From Alisma plantago-aquatica (Eukaryota; Streptophyta; Magnoliopsida; Alismatales; Alismataceae): 64,000 nt of DNA. The notes beneath the pieces are model-generated. The model was given only the letters and a program-made list of their open reading frames with translations, did no database searches and had not been told where the DNA came from. The stretch covers positions 519,509,303-519,573,302 of the forward strand of contig OY856409.1 of NCBI GenBank assembly GCA_963693085.1, written 5' to 3'. Shown here piece after piece: positions 1 to 13,155 of the stretch (position 1 is its first letter; the number at the start of each line of letters is the position of its first letter). The position numbers and the translations under genes were made by a program.

Positions 1-1340
1 TTTAAAAAATAAAGTTATATATGTATATATATTTGTATATTTAGTGATATATGTTCACATATGTCATATGTATATGCATGTGTGTAAATATGTATGTACT
101 AACAAAACTAAAACGAAATAGAAATTATTTATTAAAGTTAACAAGGAAAAAAAGATTATAGACTACCACAATATTGAAGAATACACATAGAAAATAATAA
201 GATATCAATAAAATTATACTATTAAATCTAAAACAACTATGCAATACACAAAGGAAAAGTAAAAGAGTCATAATTTGGAATGAGTAGGAGCAAGGATCCA
301 AAATTGATTAACAATGGGATGAAATTCACCGTGATAATAAATAACAAGGTAGCAAAACAAATATAAATTTAGCAATGAAGATTGAAGGACGTCACTCAGA
401 GAATGATAATTAAAAATCTCAACAATAAAGGAATATCAAATAAGTACAACAACTCTAAATATTATTTTTGGATAAAGTGTTTGTAATAATCTTATTAGTA
501 GAAAATTCGGTGGTTTACATAATACATTATCATCCGCAATCGAGGCTTGCGGCTCAACTAAGCCTTAGAGCCTCAGTGTTTTGAGGCAAGCCTCAGACAT
601 TGCAATGCATAAACTTTAGTCCAAGACATCAAGGCGTAAGCCTCGAGGCGCAAATGGGACAACCTCGCCTCGAGGCATAAGCCTCCAACACCTCTAAGGC
701 GGGTTTTTATTACCATAACATGAAGGGTCGCTATGCACTTCCTCAAAACTTCTATGCTAACCATGACCACATCTATATACTTGTAGGATAAATTGGTAGG
801 GTAGTGGGTGAATTTTTTGTTTTTTTTAAATAGGTGAAAAATGTAAAGCCTTATAAACAATGGTATGTATAATATATAAATAACCACTGGGCACATTGCG
901 TAGGAAAAAGCATCCTAATAATCTCAGTGGTTATTAGAAAACAATAGAAAAGGTACCTCAAGAACCCTCCACGTAATCCTCAAGTATTAGGTGTGTTTTG
1001 GTAGGATACGAGCATCACATAATTAATCCTCACAGACCCACTCGTCACATGATTCCTACAAAACGGTGGTCGGCTTGTTCTACTTCCAGGAAAGGAAATG
1101 TAATCTAATCGTGTCTTAGATCATCTACCACAAAGTTGTGTAACTACTATGTGTGTGTATACTAGCACTGGTGTGTTACCCGGCCAAAGACCAAATCGAG
1201 CAAAACAAAAGGGTAATGTACAAAAAAAAGTCAAGCCCCAGATCTAATAGGACGGACAGGAAGAAGAAACGATTACTAGAATAGATTGACAAGGTTGACT
1301 GAAATCGAGAAAATAAAACGAGATGGAAATGGCATGATGT
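1..1340. other. AT-rich non-coding DNA with a GAGGC/GCCTC patch
   Basis: No gene can be recognised here. Bases 1-540 are AT-rich with no open frame. Bases 540-700 repeat the words GAGGC, GCCTC and CTCGAGGC on both strands, so this patch could fold into short hairpins. It may be the decayed end of a transposable element, but no terminal repeats or target duplication were found. The short open frames in this stretch look like chance. Confidence 0.5.
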
Positions 1341-1885
1341 ATGATTTTACGGATTAGAAAAATGCAGGAGAAGAAGCCACTTACACAATTTGTGGTAGTT
1401 CCTTGTGGGGTCAAACCAGAGGTAGATCCTCTGCTTACCCAGACAGTAGACGTGCCGATTCCGGCAGAGATGGGAGTAGCGGCAGGCGGCTCTACCTTTA
1501 CTGCTTGGTCCAGCCACGATCAAAAATCTTCGCCATCTGATCAAAGTCTGGGATCGCCGAGGTCCGAGTTGGTTGCAGCTGTAGGATGTCAATTGTTTCG
1601 ACGAGGTGGAGATGTCCTTGCTCAACAGGTGCTTCTCCGCTACCTGTCACGGACAGAGGCATGATCTCGAAGAGCTGGAAGATCGGGGTGAGGAGGACTG
1701 ACGACAGGGAGAAGAGGACCGACGACGAGGAGAAGATCGGAGTGAGGGGCGAAGAGGAGGCGGCTAGGGCTCCAGTCGCTAATCGCTCGCTTCTGAGTTC
1801 TCACTTTCTCTGAGGAGTAGTCCGAGGTTTCTAGAGGAATGGTTGGATGAGTGGAAGGACCGAGGGGGCCGGGTTTGGAGTCTAG
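1341..1885. other. GC-rich segment, no recognised gene
   Basis: This segment is clearly richer in G and C than the DNA to its left and has short open frames of 75-107 codons on both strands. None resembles a known family, and overlapping frames on both strands argue that composition keeps them open. Purine-rich repeats of GACGA and GAGAA type lie at 1690-1760. It could be the 5' end of an old gene or the edge of an element. It ends at the left target duplication of the hAT element. Confidence 0.35.
1878..1885. repeat. hAT target site duplication, left copy
   Basis: GAGTCTAG, identical to 3405-3412 directly after the right end of the hAT element. Confidence 0.85.
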
Positions 1886-3404
1886 TAGACCTGTCAAACG
1901 GGTGGGTGGGTTGGGTTTGGGTTGGGTGGTTGCGGGTTTGGGTCTCACGGGTGCGGGTCAAAAAAGCCCAATTTTAAACAGGTGGACAAACGACACACCC
2001 AAACCCAACCCGGCGGGTAGCGAGTCAACCCGCGGGTGCCCACATAAATTAAGAAGAGAGCAGAATTTATACATATATAGCATAAACAAACACAACCAGA
2101 AGCTGCTGCACATTAACGCAATTCGTGCACAGCATATGTTTGCACATTAGCGTCACTTAGAACAGCACATATGGACAATACTCTGTGCGTTAACTTGCTA
2201 AAACAGCAGCTGTCCAACAGCCTTTTTCTTGCATATTGATGTCCAAATACTTGGTGAGCAGCAAGGAAAGAAAAGTTAACAAGCGAAGCAACACTCCAAA
2301 TGTATACAAGGGCTATCAACGTTGTTATAAACTGATAACAACATCAAAGTATACAACATTCACATTATTATTGTGAGGGGTTGAATTTGTTTGTGTGTCA
2401 TTCAGAAAATCCATCTAGCTAGTAACCTAAAAGAAGGGAAATCAAATAGATTTTAGATATAACTATGCATTTAGATACAGCGATACCCATTACCAAGAGT
2501 AAGAACAAAACTGAAATTTTGCCCTGTGGACGTTTTTCTAAACAGAATGGGCAAGAAATTTTACCCTCAAAAAATGAGGAGAAGGGAAAGAGGGATAAAT
2601 GTTGGTAATACGAAATTTGATAGCAGCAAATAGGGAGATCAATCTATTTAGTAGCTCACGCCTTTGGTACCTGGCAGTTGGCAGCAATTAACTTTCGATC
2701 CTGCAGCAGCCGCAAGTACGTAAAGGAGAAGATGTGGAAGGAAGGGAAACGTTATTGCTCTGTGAATGCAGAGATAGGGTGCCGAATCCGAATGGGGGAA
2801 GGTAGCATCCGAGCCGGGGATTCAAGAGGTCTTCGGTCAACACAGCTTGCCGTGGTAGCTTGTCGTCGTGGCGTCGACACCAGCTGAGTTCACCGTCACC
2901 GCGCTAGCCATCCGCATCTGCAATCTCTGTCGTCACCAAACATTGCCAAGAGCCAAGGCGCCGGTTCGTCGTTTGGCAGCTAGGGCACGTTGCAGCAAAC
3001 AGAAACGCGAGGTCGCAAGGAAAGGGCAGAGCCGCAGAGTCAATACTTCGATTTGTCGATTTGGTAAAATTAAGTTACAGTAACCAAAACAAAGGGACGG
3101 GAGAAGATGTTATTTGGGCTGAGATTAGTTTGGCCATAGGCACACAAGGCCTTTTATGTTTTTTTTTTGCTGTTTCGCTGTATGAGTGTATGCCTAAGGC
3201 ATATATAGTTATAAATATATTTATTTAATTTAATTAATCGGGTCACCGGCGGGCATCCAAGGGCTGCCCGCAAAATCCGCTAACTAAACGGGTGGGTACG
3301 GGTTTAGGTGTTTTTAGGTGGGTGGTGAAATTCATGGTCCAAACCCAATTTAAACGGGTTGACCCATGGGTGCCCGCGGGTTTTGACCCAGTTTGACAAG
3401 TCTA
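1886..3404. mobile_element. Non-autonomous hAT-type DNA transposon (1.52 kb)
   Basis: The left end reads TAGACCTGTCAAACGGG and the right end, on the other strand, TAGACTTGTCAAACTGGG, giving terminal inverted repeats with few mismatches. An 8-bp duplication GAGTCTAG abuts both ends (1878-1885 and 3405-3412), which is the target size of hAT transposases. Ends of the type TAG..TGTCAAACGGG are common in plant hAT elements. The subterminal regions are rich in GGGTGGGT, GCGGGT and CCCGCGGGT. No transposase is present, so the element would need one supplied in trans. The interior (2400-3080) has only small open frames that I cannot assign. Confidence 0.85.
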
Positions 3405-3412
3405 GAGTCTAG
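3405..3412. repeat. hAT target site duplication, right copy
   Basis: GAGTCTAG, identical to 1878-1885 directly before the left end of the hAT element. Confidence 0.85.
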
Positions 3413-3608
3413 ACCCGTGCACGGGCAATGGTGCAGCGGAAAGAAAGAAAAAAAAGGACCCCTTATGGGGCCAAGTGCCGCTTCTGCCCACCGGGCTCGC
3501 CCAATCCTGCCCACCGACCCAATCAGACCCTTATTTTTGGATTGAGTCGGAGTGGGTCGGGGTAAATTGTCAAGCCTACCACGCTCATGCATCTATGTCG
3601 AGTCACTG
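3413..3608. other. Spacer between the hAT and Cassandra elements
   Basis: GC-rich sequence beginning with CCCGTGCACGGG. No gene is recognised. It ends with CACTG at 3604-3608, which matches CACCG (36761-36765) on the far side of the Cassandra element at four of five bases and is the likely Cassandra target duplication. Confidence 0.4.
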
Positions 3609-3869
3609 TATAACACGAGTTTCAGGAATGACGACTGGCCCCACAAACCACCACTAACCTTAATTGTGTGCTTTGTCCACACTCATGTGCAAGTTGGGGT
3701 CAACTTCTCTAGTCACCCATCCTAGTACTACTCCAAGTTGAGCACGCTTAACTATGGAGTTCTTTAGTGATGGGCTCCCAGAAAAGGAGGTGCACATTGG
3801 TAATATGGATAGTCCAATCATTCCTTTTAAGATCATGTTATCCGATGTCTCAAATCTTGGGACCTTACA
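3609..3869 (-). repeat. Cassandra TRIM retrotransposon, 3' LTR
   Basis: Read on the minus strand, this LTR starts TGTAAGGTCCCAAG and matches the LTR at 36470-36760 over most of its length. Just upstream in the element is a purine tract, AGTGGGGGAGAT on the minus strand (3870-3881), the expected polypurine tract. The far end is about 35 bp shorter than in the other LTR and is diverged. The LTR contains a 5S rRNA-like block, the hallmark of Cassandra. Cassandra elements are small, encode no protein and depend on other retroelements. Confidence 0.85.
3700..3795 (-). promoter_or_regulatory. 5S rRNA-like domain in the Cassandra LTR
   Basis: On the minus strand the words AGTTAAGCGTGCT and TAGTACTAGGATGGGTGAC match the box A and box C regions of plant 5S rRNA, in the right order. 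The flanking bases do not match 5S, so this is the LTR-embedded copy and not a 5S gene. In Cassandra this block is thought to act as an internal RNA polymerase III promoter. Confidence 0.85.
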
Positions 3870-3885
3870 ATCTCCCCCACTTAAA

Positions 3886-4110
3886 CACTACAAAAAATAG
3901 GTTTTTAATGAAGGTCATTTGTGAAGGACCAAAATCCCTCAAAAATATTGATTTTTTGTGAAGGACCGTCCTACGCAAAAAGATTGTTTTCCTTCAACCG
4001 AAATTCTTATGTAAATAAGAATTAGTGAAGGTTCCAAATCCTACTTGAATGCAAAATTTCCGTCACTAGGGTTACCACCAAAATTTCCCGGCCCACGAAT
4101 TAGTACTTAG
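3886..4110 (+). repeat. CACTA-1 left terminal and subterminal repeats
   Basis: Starts CACTACAAAAAATAGG. GTGAAGG and CCTTCA motifs then recur in both orientations. In CACTA elements, motifs of this kind are the binding sites for the TNPA-like protein that pairs the ends. Confidence 0.75.
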
Positions 4111-7100
4111 AACGCGATAATTACTTCACAAATATTTTGTCATAACTGCTCCTTTCCATGTGCTCTCCTCGCCCTGTTTGATCGCCCATTGCGGAAGCAA
4201 CAGCCGCTTGAGGAACAAGCAGCGGCCGCAGCGCGCGTGAGGAACAAGCAGCGGCCACGGCGGCGTGAGCAACAAGCAGCGTGAGAAGTTGTTCCGTCAG
4301 GTCAGTATATTTTTCGGTGTTGGAGCACTGGTGCGAGAGTTCGTCTGCTTTAAGATGGAACTGTATGGTTAATAGTAGTATTGTATAATGACTTAATAGT
4401 AGTATTGTATAATGACCAGTGGTACCCAAGATTTCCGTCTCAATCTGCATTTAATTTGGGTGGGCGGCTATTTGCTTGTCTCTGCTTAAGCAATTTGACA
4501 GTTCGGTGCGGGGACATTTGAAAATGGAACCTCCCATAGTTGAAACTGTCGGTGGCAACCTAGGCCTCACCTAATTTTTCACCTAATTTTTGAGAAAATT
4601 AGTAAGAGTGTCGGAGCTCTTGTACGTGATGCTCGGCACCTTTTTCTGCTTTGAATAATTGTTTTTGTTTACCGATAATTGATCTTCATTTCCTGTTGCA
4701 TTTTGATTTGAGTGTGATCAGTTTTACTTTTATGATAGTATCATTCTATTTTTAGTTGTGCCTCAGTGTGAGCGCCTCTTCAGATTTTCTATTTCTATAT
4801 TGTTTTAACGCTAATCCAACAATTACGGTGCATTATGTCTATCTACTTTTCACCTCCTCCTAGTTTGTTTTGTATCCAATTAGAATCATGATTTCTCACC
4901 TTTCCTACTCTTTTTATCCACCATCCTAGTCGCAGTGCCTTCATTCTCAATTCATTTTCCGTTCTTTTAGATTTTTTGAACTAGTCAAAGATACTGTAAA
5001 ATTATCTTCCATTACTTCCTATTTTAACAACCTTGAAGAGCCTGACAGCTTCCAATCAAAGTACCCTTGAACGTTTTCTTTCCTTTAAAAGTTGGAGGCA
5101 GGGAATAACTACTAGATTATACCCTGAGAAGTCAAGAACTGCGTTGGATATACTTTCCATCAACAGGCACGTAGGTTATTTTATTACTTATGTCAACTTT
5201 TAGACATGTTTTTTTCATTTATTCATCATTTCACTTTTGATTTATATGAACACTTACAGATTCTGTCTTTCTTTGTGAGGCCAGTTGCTTCAATTACATA
5301 TTGCGTACATTGGTTAACAATCGCAGTTTTAGACAATTAAAATTCTATACTTGTGCCTCACACAATTTGCTGATTGCCGGTCATTAAGTTGAAAAGCATA
5401 TGGAGAACAACGGAAACTAGAGGTGCCACAATGAGCACGATACATGGCACAATGAGTTGAGAATCATTTGGCAGCAAGTTACATGTGATGTTAATGCCAC
5501 AATGAGCACGATACATGGCATAATGGAAACTAGAGATGTCAATCAGATTGCAACGGTTAATTTACAGGAATGAGAACTAGCATGCGTCAATGGGGTTGCA
5601 ATTAAATGCTTAGCAAAGTATAAGAGTGATGGCTAGAATGGTCATCACTACAGAGTATCAACCATATCAGCTTTGCAAGCTACAACTGAAATGTCTAGTT
5701 TTCCGTTTGATATTCAATCGACCGTAGTATGGGCCAAGTAATCTCTATACAAAAACCACTACTTGAATTGCTATTTAGTTTTTAGGCATACCATTTTAAT
5801 ATGAAAACATGATACACATTGTGACAAATAGGATATTGATGTTAAATAGTAAAATCACAAATATAATTCTGTAACTTCGACAATTGAGCAATGTAATCAT
5901 ATAAGCAAAAATTCTGAAGACCAGTGTATACATTAGTGAACAACTAAAAGTAATTATAACATCAACAATCAACAAGTTATTGCATCTTATAGAATGTTTC
6001 TAGTATGCAGCCAATTAGTTGTTGCCATAACTAAACGACCAACCCCATTAACATGTTTTAGTACTTTTACAAAGCATTGGATTATGCAGTTTGACTATTC
6101 CTACTGAACCTATCATTTGCAGGCGCTATAATTACAGAAGTCGAATAGCAAATCAAGAGCAACACCTTATTTGTGGGGTGTCTTTACTTTTAAGTGGACG
6201 TGATAAAAAGAAGTTCCCAAAATGTAATGAACACAACACATGAAGCCAAGTAACACAATGCAATGGGAAATAGTTAATTAGGTTGTGGCTGGTAGTTATC
6301 TTATGTTTATAACTGTTGCACTTGCAATGTCTCCATCTAGATGACCCCTTAATATTTTCCATTTTATCCGCTTTTCTGCTTTCTCATAATTGTTTTGATT
6401 AGTTACTACTTCACAACGGTGGACATAATTGTACATCATGGTTGTTTGTCTCAATTGTTGCTAACGTACAGAAAACTTGATTGTTAATATCTATCTCTTT
6501 GCATTTTGGTTGTCAAGCTCTTAAGATACAAAATTTTTAGAAAAAGTTCAGTCACTAAAAACCCAAACTCAATCAACAGAGAGATTTTGGTAGTGCTTAG
6601 GGAAAAATCCAATATCTGTAGTTGTACATTGTCTCATGTAAGTATTGGCTGTACAGTCTTCCAATATTCCTCGTCATTGTTGCCATATGAAAATACACGT
6701 AAGTACTGGTTGTACAGTCTAATACCATCACTGTGGAGATGATTCACCATGTTTCATGAAAATACACGTAAGTATAATCTAGTATAATTCTGTAAATATT
6801 TTAAGATACTAAAATTTGCCTAGAGCTATACTATATGGCAATAGCCAGGTAATGGGTGACCACTAGATACTTTGATATTTTTAAACTCAATATAAATGTA
6901 TCAATCTTGCCTTGTTCCCCTAGGTTTGTGTGTAGGTTAATTGTCGTCAGACTAGCCTGCACTGAGGGGTATGTGTGTGGAGTGGAGAAACTAACCAAAG
7001 AGTGTCTACAACCCTATCTTTAGACTCTGTATTACAATCTAAAATTTTATCTTTTATTAATTTTTTCCTTCAATTCATAGAGGAATTTCTAAAATATTCT

Positions 7101-7162
7101 CTTGTTCAGTTATATTTTTTAGTTGTAATGTGACTGTTAACTTTTTGTGTACTTGTATGTAG
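4111..7162. other. CACTA-1 left internal region, no gene recognised
   Basis: The GC-rich patch at 4140-4300 repeats GAGGAACAAGCAGCGGCC and near-copies of it two to three times and is followed by AT-rich DNA. It may be the promoter or an untranslated first exon of the transposase gene. The rest (4450-7150) is AT-rich. A short local duplication around CACAATGAGCACGATACATGGCA occurs at 5428-5521, described here only as a repeat of about 23 bases. Open frames in this part are short and unassigned. Confidence 0.45.
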
Positions 7163-10100
7163 ATGGATTTCTTGCGGGATAGAAATTAGATGTATATTGG
7201 TAATAGGATGCAAATTAAGTGAAGTATTCCAGTATGGTTTACAAAAACTCATTGAATTTGCATGTACCCATCAAATACCACCCAGACCGGGAAATTTAAT
7301 TTGTCCTTGTAAAACATGCTCGAATAGATACATTAAATCATAGGATCATGTATTCTTGCATACTTTACAAAAAGGATTTGTCCGTAGCTATGATGTCTAG
7401 ACATATCATGGGGAGATGATCGGGAGGAATACAACAAGTGCAACGTCTGCTAGATCTACATCTGAAAGTATGCATCAAATGTTGGGGGATATATTCAGAA
7501 TGGGCGATACAAGTCATGCCAGTGGGTTTGAAGTCGAGGAGGAGCCTGCAAATCGTAATGTCCAATGATTTTTCAATCTTCTCAAAGAAGTCGATCAACC
7601 ATTGTATGAAGGTTGTAAAATTCACTCCAAGTTGTCCTTTCTGGTGCCTCTGTTATATCTGAAGGAGGAGTCTGGATGGTCAAATAATTCTTGTACAAAG
7701 TCGCTGAAGTTGATAATCTCAGTCTTCCCATAAGAAGGTAGTCTATTTCCTGAGACTTATTATGAAGCAAATAAAGTTGTAAGAGACCTTGGTCTCAAAA
7801 AAGTTAAAATTGATGCATGTCAAAATGACGGCATGCTCTTTCGTAAAGGTTCATAAAAGAAAGAAAGATGTGATACTTGTGGTGAGTCTAGATGGAATGA
7901 AAAGATATATAAAAAAACAAGAAGGTAGTTGAAAAGGTGATGTATCACTTTCCTATTATCCCTTGTCTGGAGAGACTTTACATGTGCCCTTCTGTTGCAA
8001 AAGATATGATGTGGCCATTTAAAGAAAAAGGAAATGATGGTTGTATTCATCATCCCTCTAACACGGAAGAATGGGTCTCAATAGATAGAGAATTTCCAGA
8101 CTTTGCTGCTGAGCCACGAAATGTCAGACTCGCTCTAGCTATAGATGGATTCAATCCGTTTGGACTTATGAGTGCTTCACACAACACATGGCATGTACTA
8201 TTAACCCCTCTCAATCTCCCACCTTGGTTTCTTCTAAAGGAGCCATACATAATGATGTCTCTGTTGATCCCAGGTCCTCATATGGTTGGGAATGATATTG
8301 ATGTTTACTTAGAGCCATTAATTAATGAGCTTCAAAAACTTTGGGGTAAGGGAGTTAAAGTATATGATGCTTATAGCAAGAAGAACTTCACTATGCGGGC
8401 AATGATCTTATGGACCATAAATGATTTTCTGTCTTATGGTGACCTTTCTGGTTGGAGCACCAAAGGGAAAAAGGAATTATGTTGCCCAACTTATAATGTA
8501 GACACCTTATCTAAGTGGCTTCAGTTTGGCAAGAAACAATGTTATGGTTTCCATCGACGTTTCTTGAAAAACAATCATATTTATAGGTGTGATAAAAACG
8601 TTTCAATGGAGAACAAGATTTCCATCAACCGCCTAGGCACTGATCAGGTGATGATATACTACAACAATTTCAGGGTTGCACAAACATCACGTTCGGGAAA
8701 ACTAATAAACGTAAAACGCCTACTAATGGACATCACCCATTGCCACCTGAATGGAATAAAATAAGCATTTTTTCGACTCCCGTATTGGAAACATCTGTTG
8801 TTGAGACATAATCTGGATGCAATGCACATAGAAAAAAATGTTTGTGAGAACATCTTGAACACTTTGTTGGGTGACTCAAAGAAAAGTAAGGACAACTTAC
8901 AAACTTGTCAAGATCTAAAACAATGGGGTATCCGAAGGGATTTATGGCATGTTGATTCAAGGAGCCATTATTACTTACCTCCAACATATTTCACAATGAG
9001 TTGAACGGAGAAAGAGAAGTTTCTATCTATTTTACAAACATTGAAGGTTCCTGATGGATATTCTTCTAACATATCTAGGTGTGTCAACATAAGAGAGAGA
9101 AAACTGTTGGCATTGAAGAGCCATGATTGTCATGTTTTAATGAAACAACTTCTTCCTGTTGCCTTGCGGAATTGCATAGGAATAGATGTTTATAAACCTA
9201 TTGCAAGCTTATGTTCATTTTTCAATAAACTTTGCTCAGATGCTATTGATGTAGAAGAGTTTAAGAAGCTTGAAGAAGATATTGTTGTCACACTATGCCG
9301 GTTAGAGAAAGTTTTTCCTCCATCATTCTTTACCATTATGATGTAGTTGCCTATCCATTTAGCTTATGAAGCAAGGGTTGCCGATTCTTTACGGTATAGG
9401 TGGATGTACCCCATTGAGAGGTACTTGAAGAAACTCAATAATTATGTCAGAAATAAAGCTCACCCTACCGGTTCTATTGCTAGAGGCTATTTGGCAGAAG
9501 AATGTTTGACATTTTTTGCTAGATATCTACCTGATTTTGACTCAAAATTCACTTGTACTCCTCGTAATGTTGATGACTCTCCTATTAGAATGGGAGTACT
9601 GAGACACTTTGATGTGCAAACTTTAGAACAAGCCCATCAAAATGTAATATTCAATACTGACATGTTCGATGATTACAGAAGGTAATCAAACTTTTTTTTC
9701 AATGTTAAACAATTTCTAATATAGACTAACCACAACTTTTGAATTTTTCTAATAACCAGTAAACACATGATAATGCTTCAAGAGGCTGAACCAAATATCA
9801 CACTATGTGCTTTAGAGAAAAAAAACACGCAACACATTTTGCTAGGTGGTTGAGAGAGCATGTAAGTAATTCATAAAATTATTGAAAATTTATTTCGAAA
9901 GAGTGTTTTATCCATCATTTTTTTATGTTGATAAATTAGGTAATGCGTATGAGAATGGACCATCCAAAGAATGTTAGTGAGGAGTTGAGATGGATATCCC
10001 AAGGTCCTTCTGTACATGGAATGTCATATGAAGGCTATTCAGTAAATGGATACCAGTTCTGCTCAAAACATGTTGAAAGTACTTCTACTACACAAAATAG

Positions 10101-10575
10101 TGGGGTGTACTTGGTGGCAAATACATCTAGTTATGCAAGTGGGAGGGATAAAAATCCTATTACAGCTACAATTACATATTATAGACAATCGGAGGAGGTC
10201 ATTAAGCTATGTTATGGTCCAGACATAAAAATATCGTTGTTTCGGTGTGCTTGGTTTGATGATAGTTCTTCTAACAGTTTGCGCATTGACAAATATGGTT
10301 TTACACAACTCAATTTCTCGAGGAGATGCAATCAAGATGAGCCATTCACTCTTGCATCACAAGCAATGCAATGCTTTTATGTAAAAGATCCTGATGATGA
10401 TAATTGGTTCACTGCTTTGAAACTTCCACCTCAAAATTATTCTGAAGTACCTATCATTGTGGATTATCTAAGTGGGACACAAGTTCATAGTGTTAGCAAC
10501 CACACAAGTGATGATATCTCCTGGTCAAGGAATGATATGCATGGATCATTTGTTGCTAGGGAGCCTGAGGAATAA
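7163..10575 (+). pseudogene. TNP2-like CACTA transposase (broken)
   Basis: This is the transposase that cuts and moves CACTA elements. The start chosen is the ATG at 7163. The N-terminal part (7200-7400) holds the CPCKTC motif of the transposase-associated domain but has stops. Bases 7937-8764 encode the Transposase_21 core, including the family motif GNDIDVYLEPLINELQKLW. The part at 8798-9004 has HNLDAMHIEKNVCENI, and 9041-9685 matches the DUF4218 region. An intron follows (donor at about 9682), then a small exon with the THFARWLREH motif (to about 9860), then 9943-10575 with the DUF4216 C-terminal region. Several stop codons and frame changes between these blocks show that it is not functional. 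The order of domains is that of a full-length gene. Confidence 0.85.
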
Positions 10576-10841
10576 AGTTGTTTTAATTAGTTGTTGCAAA
10601 CCTTAGTGAATGATCGTGTTTGTAATATTTTTCTTAGTGGATTATTATGTATTGGTGCAAGGATATTGCCTTATCATTTGTCCCTTTTTTGATCTTATGT
10701 ATGATGAGGAGTATTTTGTGTTGATGCAATATTTTTCTTTGTGGATTATTATGTGCTTACAATGTTGTACATTTATTTCATAAATTGTTGGACTAACCTC
10801 TTATGCATTGCTACAATTGTTATGTTTTCATCTTATGTAAG

Positions 10842-13155
10842 ATGAGGAACATAAGGTCAACTATGAGAGCTTCTACAACTTCACCACAACCCACTGCTAC
10901 TTCACCTACAGTCTCCTCTCCTTCAACTGAAGTAGGAGATGAGCATGAGGAACTTGAGGATGAACATGACCACCATAGATATGGAAGGGCCCCTGCAAGT
11001 GAGGTTAATCTAATTCCAAAACTAGGAGAGCAGTGACACAAGGTGGAATGGAATGCAACATGTAATGCAGTTGGAAAGAACAATATAAAGTTGAACAGTT
11101 ACTGTGCCATATTAGCTAGAAAACCACAAATATGGAGTTTAGATCTACAATGGTGAGAGCAACCACAACTAGCATTTGAAGATAGAAAATCATGCATTGA
11201 GGTACTTAAGTAATTACAATTTTTCTTTTAGTCTAGACTTAGTGTATATTTTAAGAGTTTTTTTATTGTTTCTTAACATCTCCACATATTTTCCAGTGAT
11301 TTGGGAGATCATCCAAATGCATGGAACTACTTAGATGCTCACATTTATAAAGCTTTACAAAGTTGGAAGTCACATGTTAAGAAAGATTACTATCTAAAGT
11401 ATAAGGATAATCCAGATTTGATGAGGAAAAAGGTTGAGCAGAATGCATCATTAGATATTCGTCAGTTTGACAATCTTGTGAAACAATGGTCTTCTGAGAA
11501 GTCTGAGGTAATATCAAATTAATATATAATCATTTATCTTTCATTTATAGTGTTTAGTAAGTAATTTTTTTGTATAGAAAATTGCTACCACAAATAAGGT
11601 TAACATGTCAAAAAAATAAATGCATCATACTACAGGATCCAAACCATAGAGTTGTTATAGGGAGGAAATTGTATCACCTTTCACTTTGTATTTATTTCCA
11701 ATGAGTTCTAATTAAGAAATTATTTAGTTAGTAGTAATAATCCTATTATTTGATTTATGAAAGAAAACTGCAGAAGGGGAGCAAACTCAAAAATTTTTTT
11801 GAAGAAAGTATATGAGAACAACCCGTTGGAGGTAATTTATTCAGTATTTTAAATCAATAGTATATTAAATTTTCAAATAAAACTTGTCTAGTTTGTACAT
11901 TGACTTTGTTCAAATAATGACAGGACGAGATAACTGATATTGTTGAAAATGAAGTTACACATGGTGAAGTAACTGATCCAACACAAATCGATGAGGTGAC
12001 ATGTCGTGCCTTTTTGCGTGTAGTTAACCCCGTAAAAAAGAATAGGGTTCGTGGTATTGGACTCAGACATGCCACGGAAGGGAATACTGGGAAAGCCGCC
12101 AAAATTCGGTATGAAATGTTATTGCGAGAAAGTATTGCAAAAGATGTAAGTAATTTAACAAATTTGTAAGTATCATATGATATTGTAATTATTGTCTTCT
12201 AAAAATATATTTCATTATATGATAAATTAAAAGAGGCTACTCAAGAAATGAAAAATATGCAAAAATCTTGGTCCCAATTTATAACATGGGTGCAACAAAA
12301 TCAGGTTATTTGATAGCAACAATCGAATATCAGATCAAACTTATTGATATAATATTGCAACATAAATAGAATTTGTTTTATTCTCTTCTATATTTTCAAT
12401 AGGCAGAATCAACTAGAAGTACACAGTTTGGTCCGACGAGTGTGTTTCCAAATCTACCCCCTTCTGGAGTATTTCAAACTAGTGTTGGTACAACATCGAC
12501 AAATTTTGGAGCACAGGTACATATTCACAAAATTAATTTTTTTTACAAATAACAGAAGTTGAAAATGAGAATCTTGCTTTAAAGGCTCAAATGTTTCCAA
12601 ACGGGACTTCTCCTGGTGTGTTTTCTACTCAAGCTACCTCAAATGGTATCGATGGGCCAGGGTTTACATTTCAATCACATGTATGATATTACATACATTT
12701 TTTATAACGACTTATCTGAAATAAACTCCTTCTCATGCTATAAATTTTTTTTGAAGCCACATTTTTTCAAAATGGACCTCCTATTGTTTTGTTTCCCACT
12801 CAAGGTGGTGTGAGTGGATCCCAGGTATAAATAAAAAATATATTACTGATATTTCCCTATTCATGTTCAACTTTATTGAAAAATTAAATTCTTTTCGAGC
12901 ATCAATATTTCCCAAATGACCATCCTATTGGTGTGTTTCCCGCTCATGGTGGTACAAGTGGATCACAAGTATTTATATAAATGTATTATCAAATGTGTGG
13001 TTATTCATGATCATCTTAAATTGAAAATTTAAATTCTTTGTCAGCCTCAATATTTTCCAACTTCAACTCCTACTAGTGTGTTTCCTGCTCATGATGGTAC
13101 AAGCAAAGAAAATCATGCAAGGGATGCTGCAACAAAAGGCATTCATAACGCTTGA
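10842..13155 (+). pseudogene. Second CACTA gene (TNP1/PTTA-like, Transposase_24 type), multi-exon
   Basis: This lies about 270 bp downstream of the transposase on the same strand, where CACTA elements carry their second gene. It begins with a Ser/Thr/Pro- and acid-rich stretch (10842-11035). The exon at 11300-11510 includes WNYLDAHIYKALQSWKSHVK. The exon at 11930-12145 includes CRAFLRVVNPVKKNRVRG and matches the style of plant Transposase_24 proteins. A series of short exons with GVFP motifs (12410-13155) ends in TGA at 13153. Its role in En/Spm relatives is to bind the element ends. There is a stop at 11034 and the frame is uncertain between exons, so it is probably decayed. Confidence 0.65.
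12407..13155 (+). repeat. Serially duplicated mini-exons in the second CACTA-1 gene
   Basis: Four to five copies of a short coding unit with the core P-x-GVFP-x-HGGTSGS occur near 12440, 12600, 12770, 12905 and 13050. The later copies are spaced about 140-170 bp apart, and several end in a GT donor (for example CCCAG|GTATAA near 12826). Each copy carries part of an intron, so exon plus intron was duplicated as one unit. Confidence 0.65.

Noticed and set aside
3700..3795. Functional 5S rRNA gene
   Set aside because: Only the central 5S boxes match. The ends differ and the block lies inside an LTR with all Cassandra marks.
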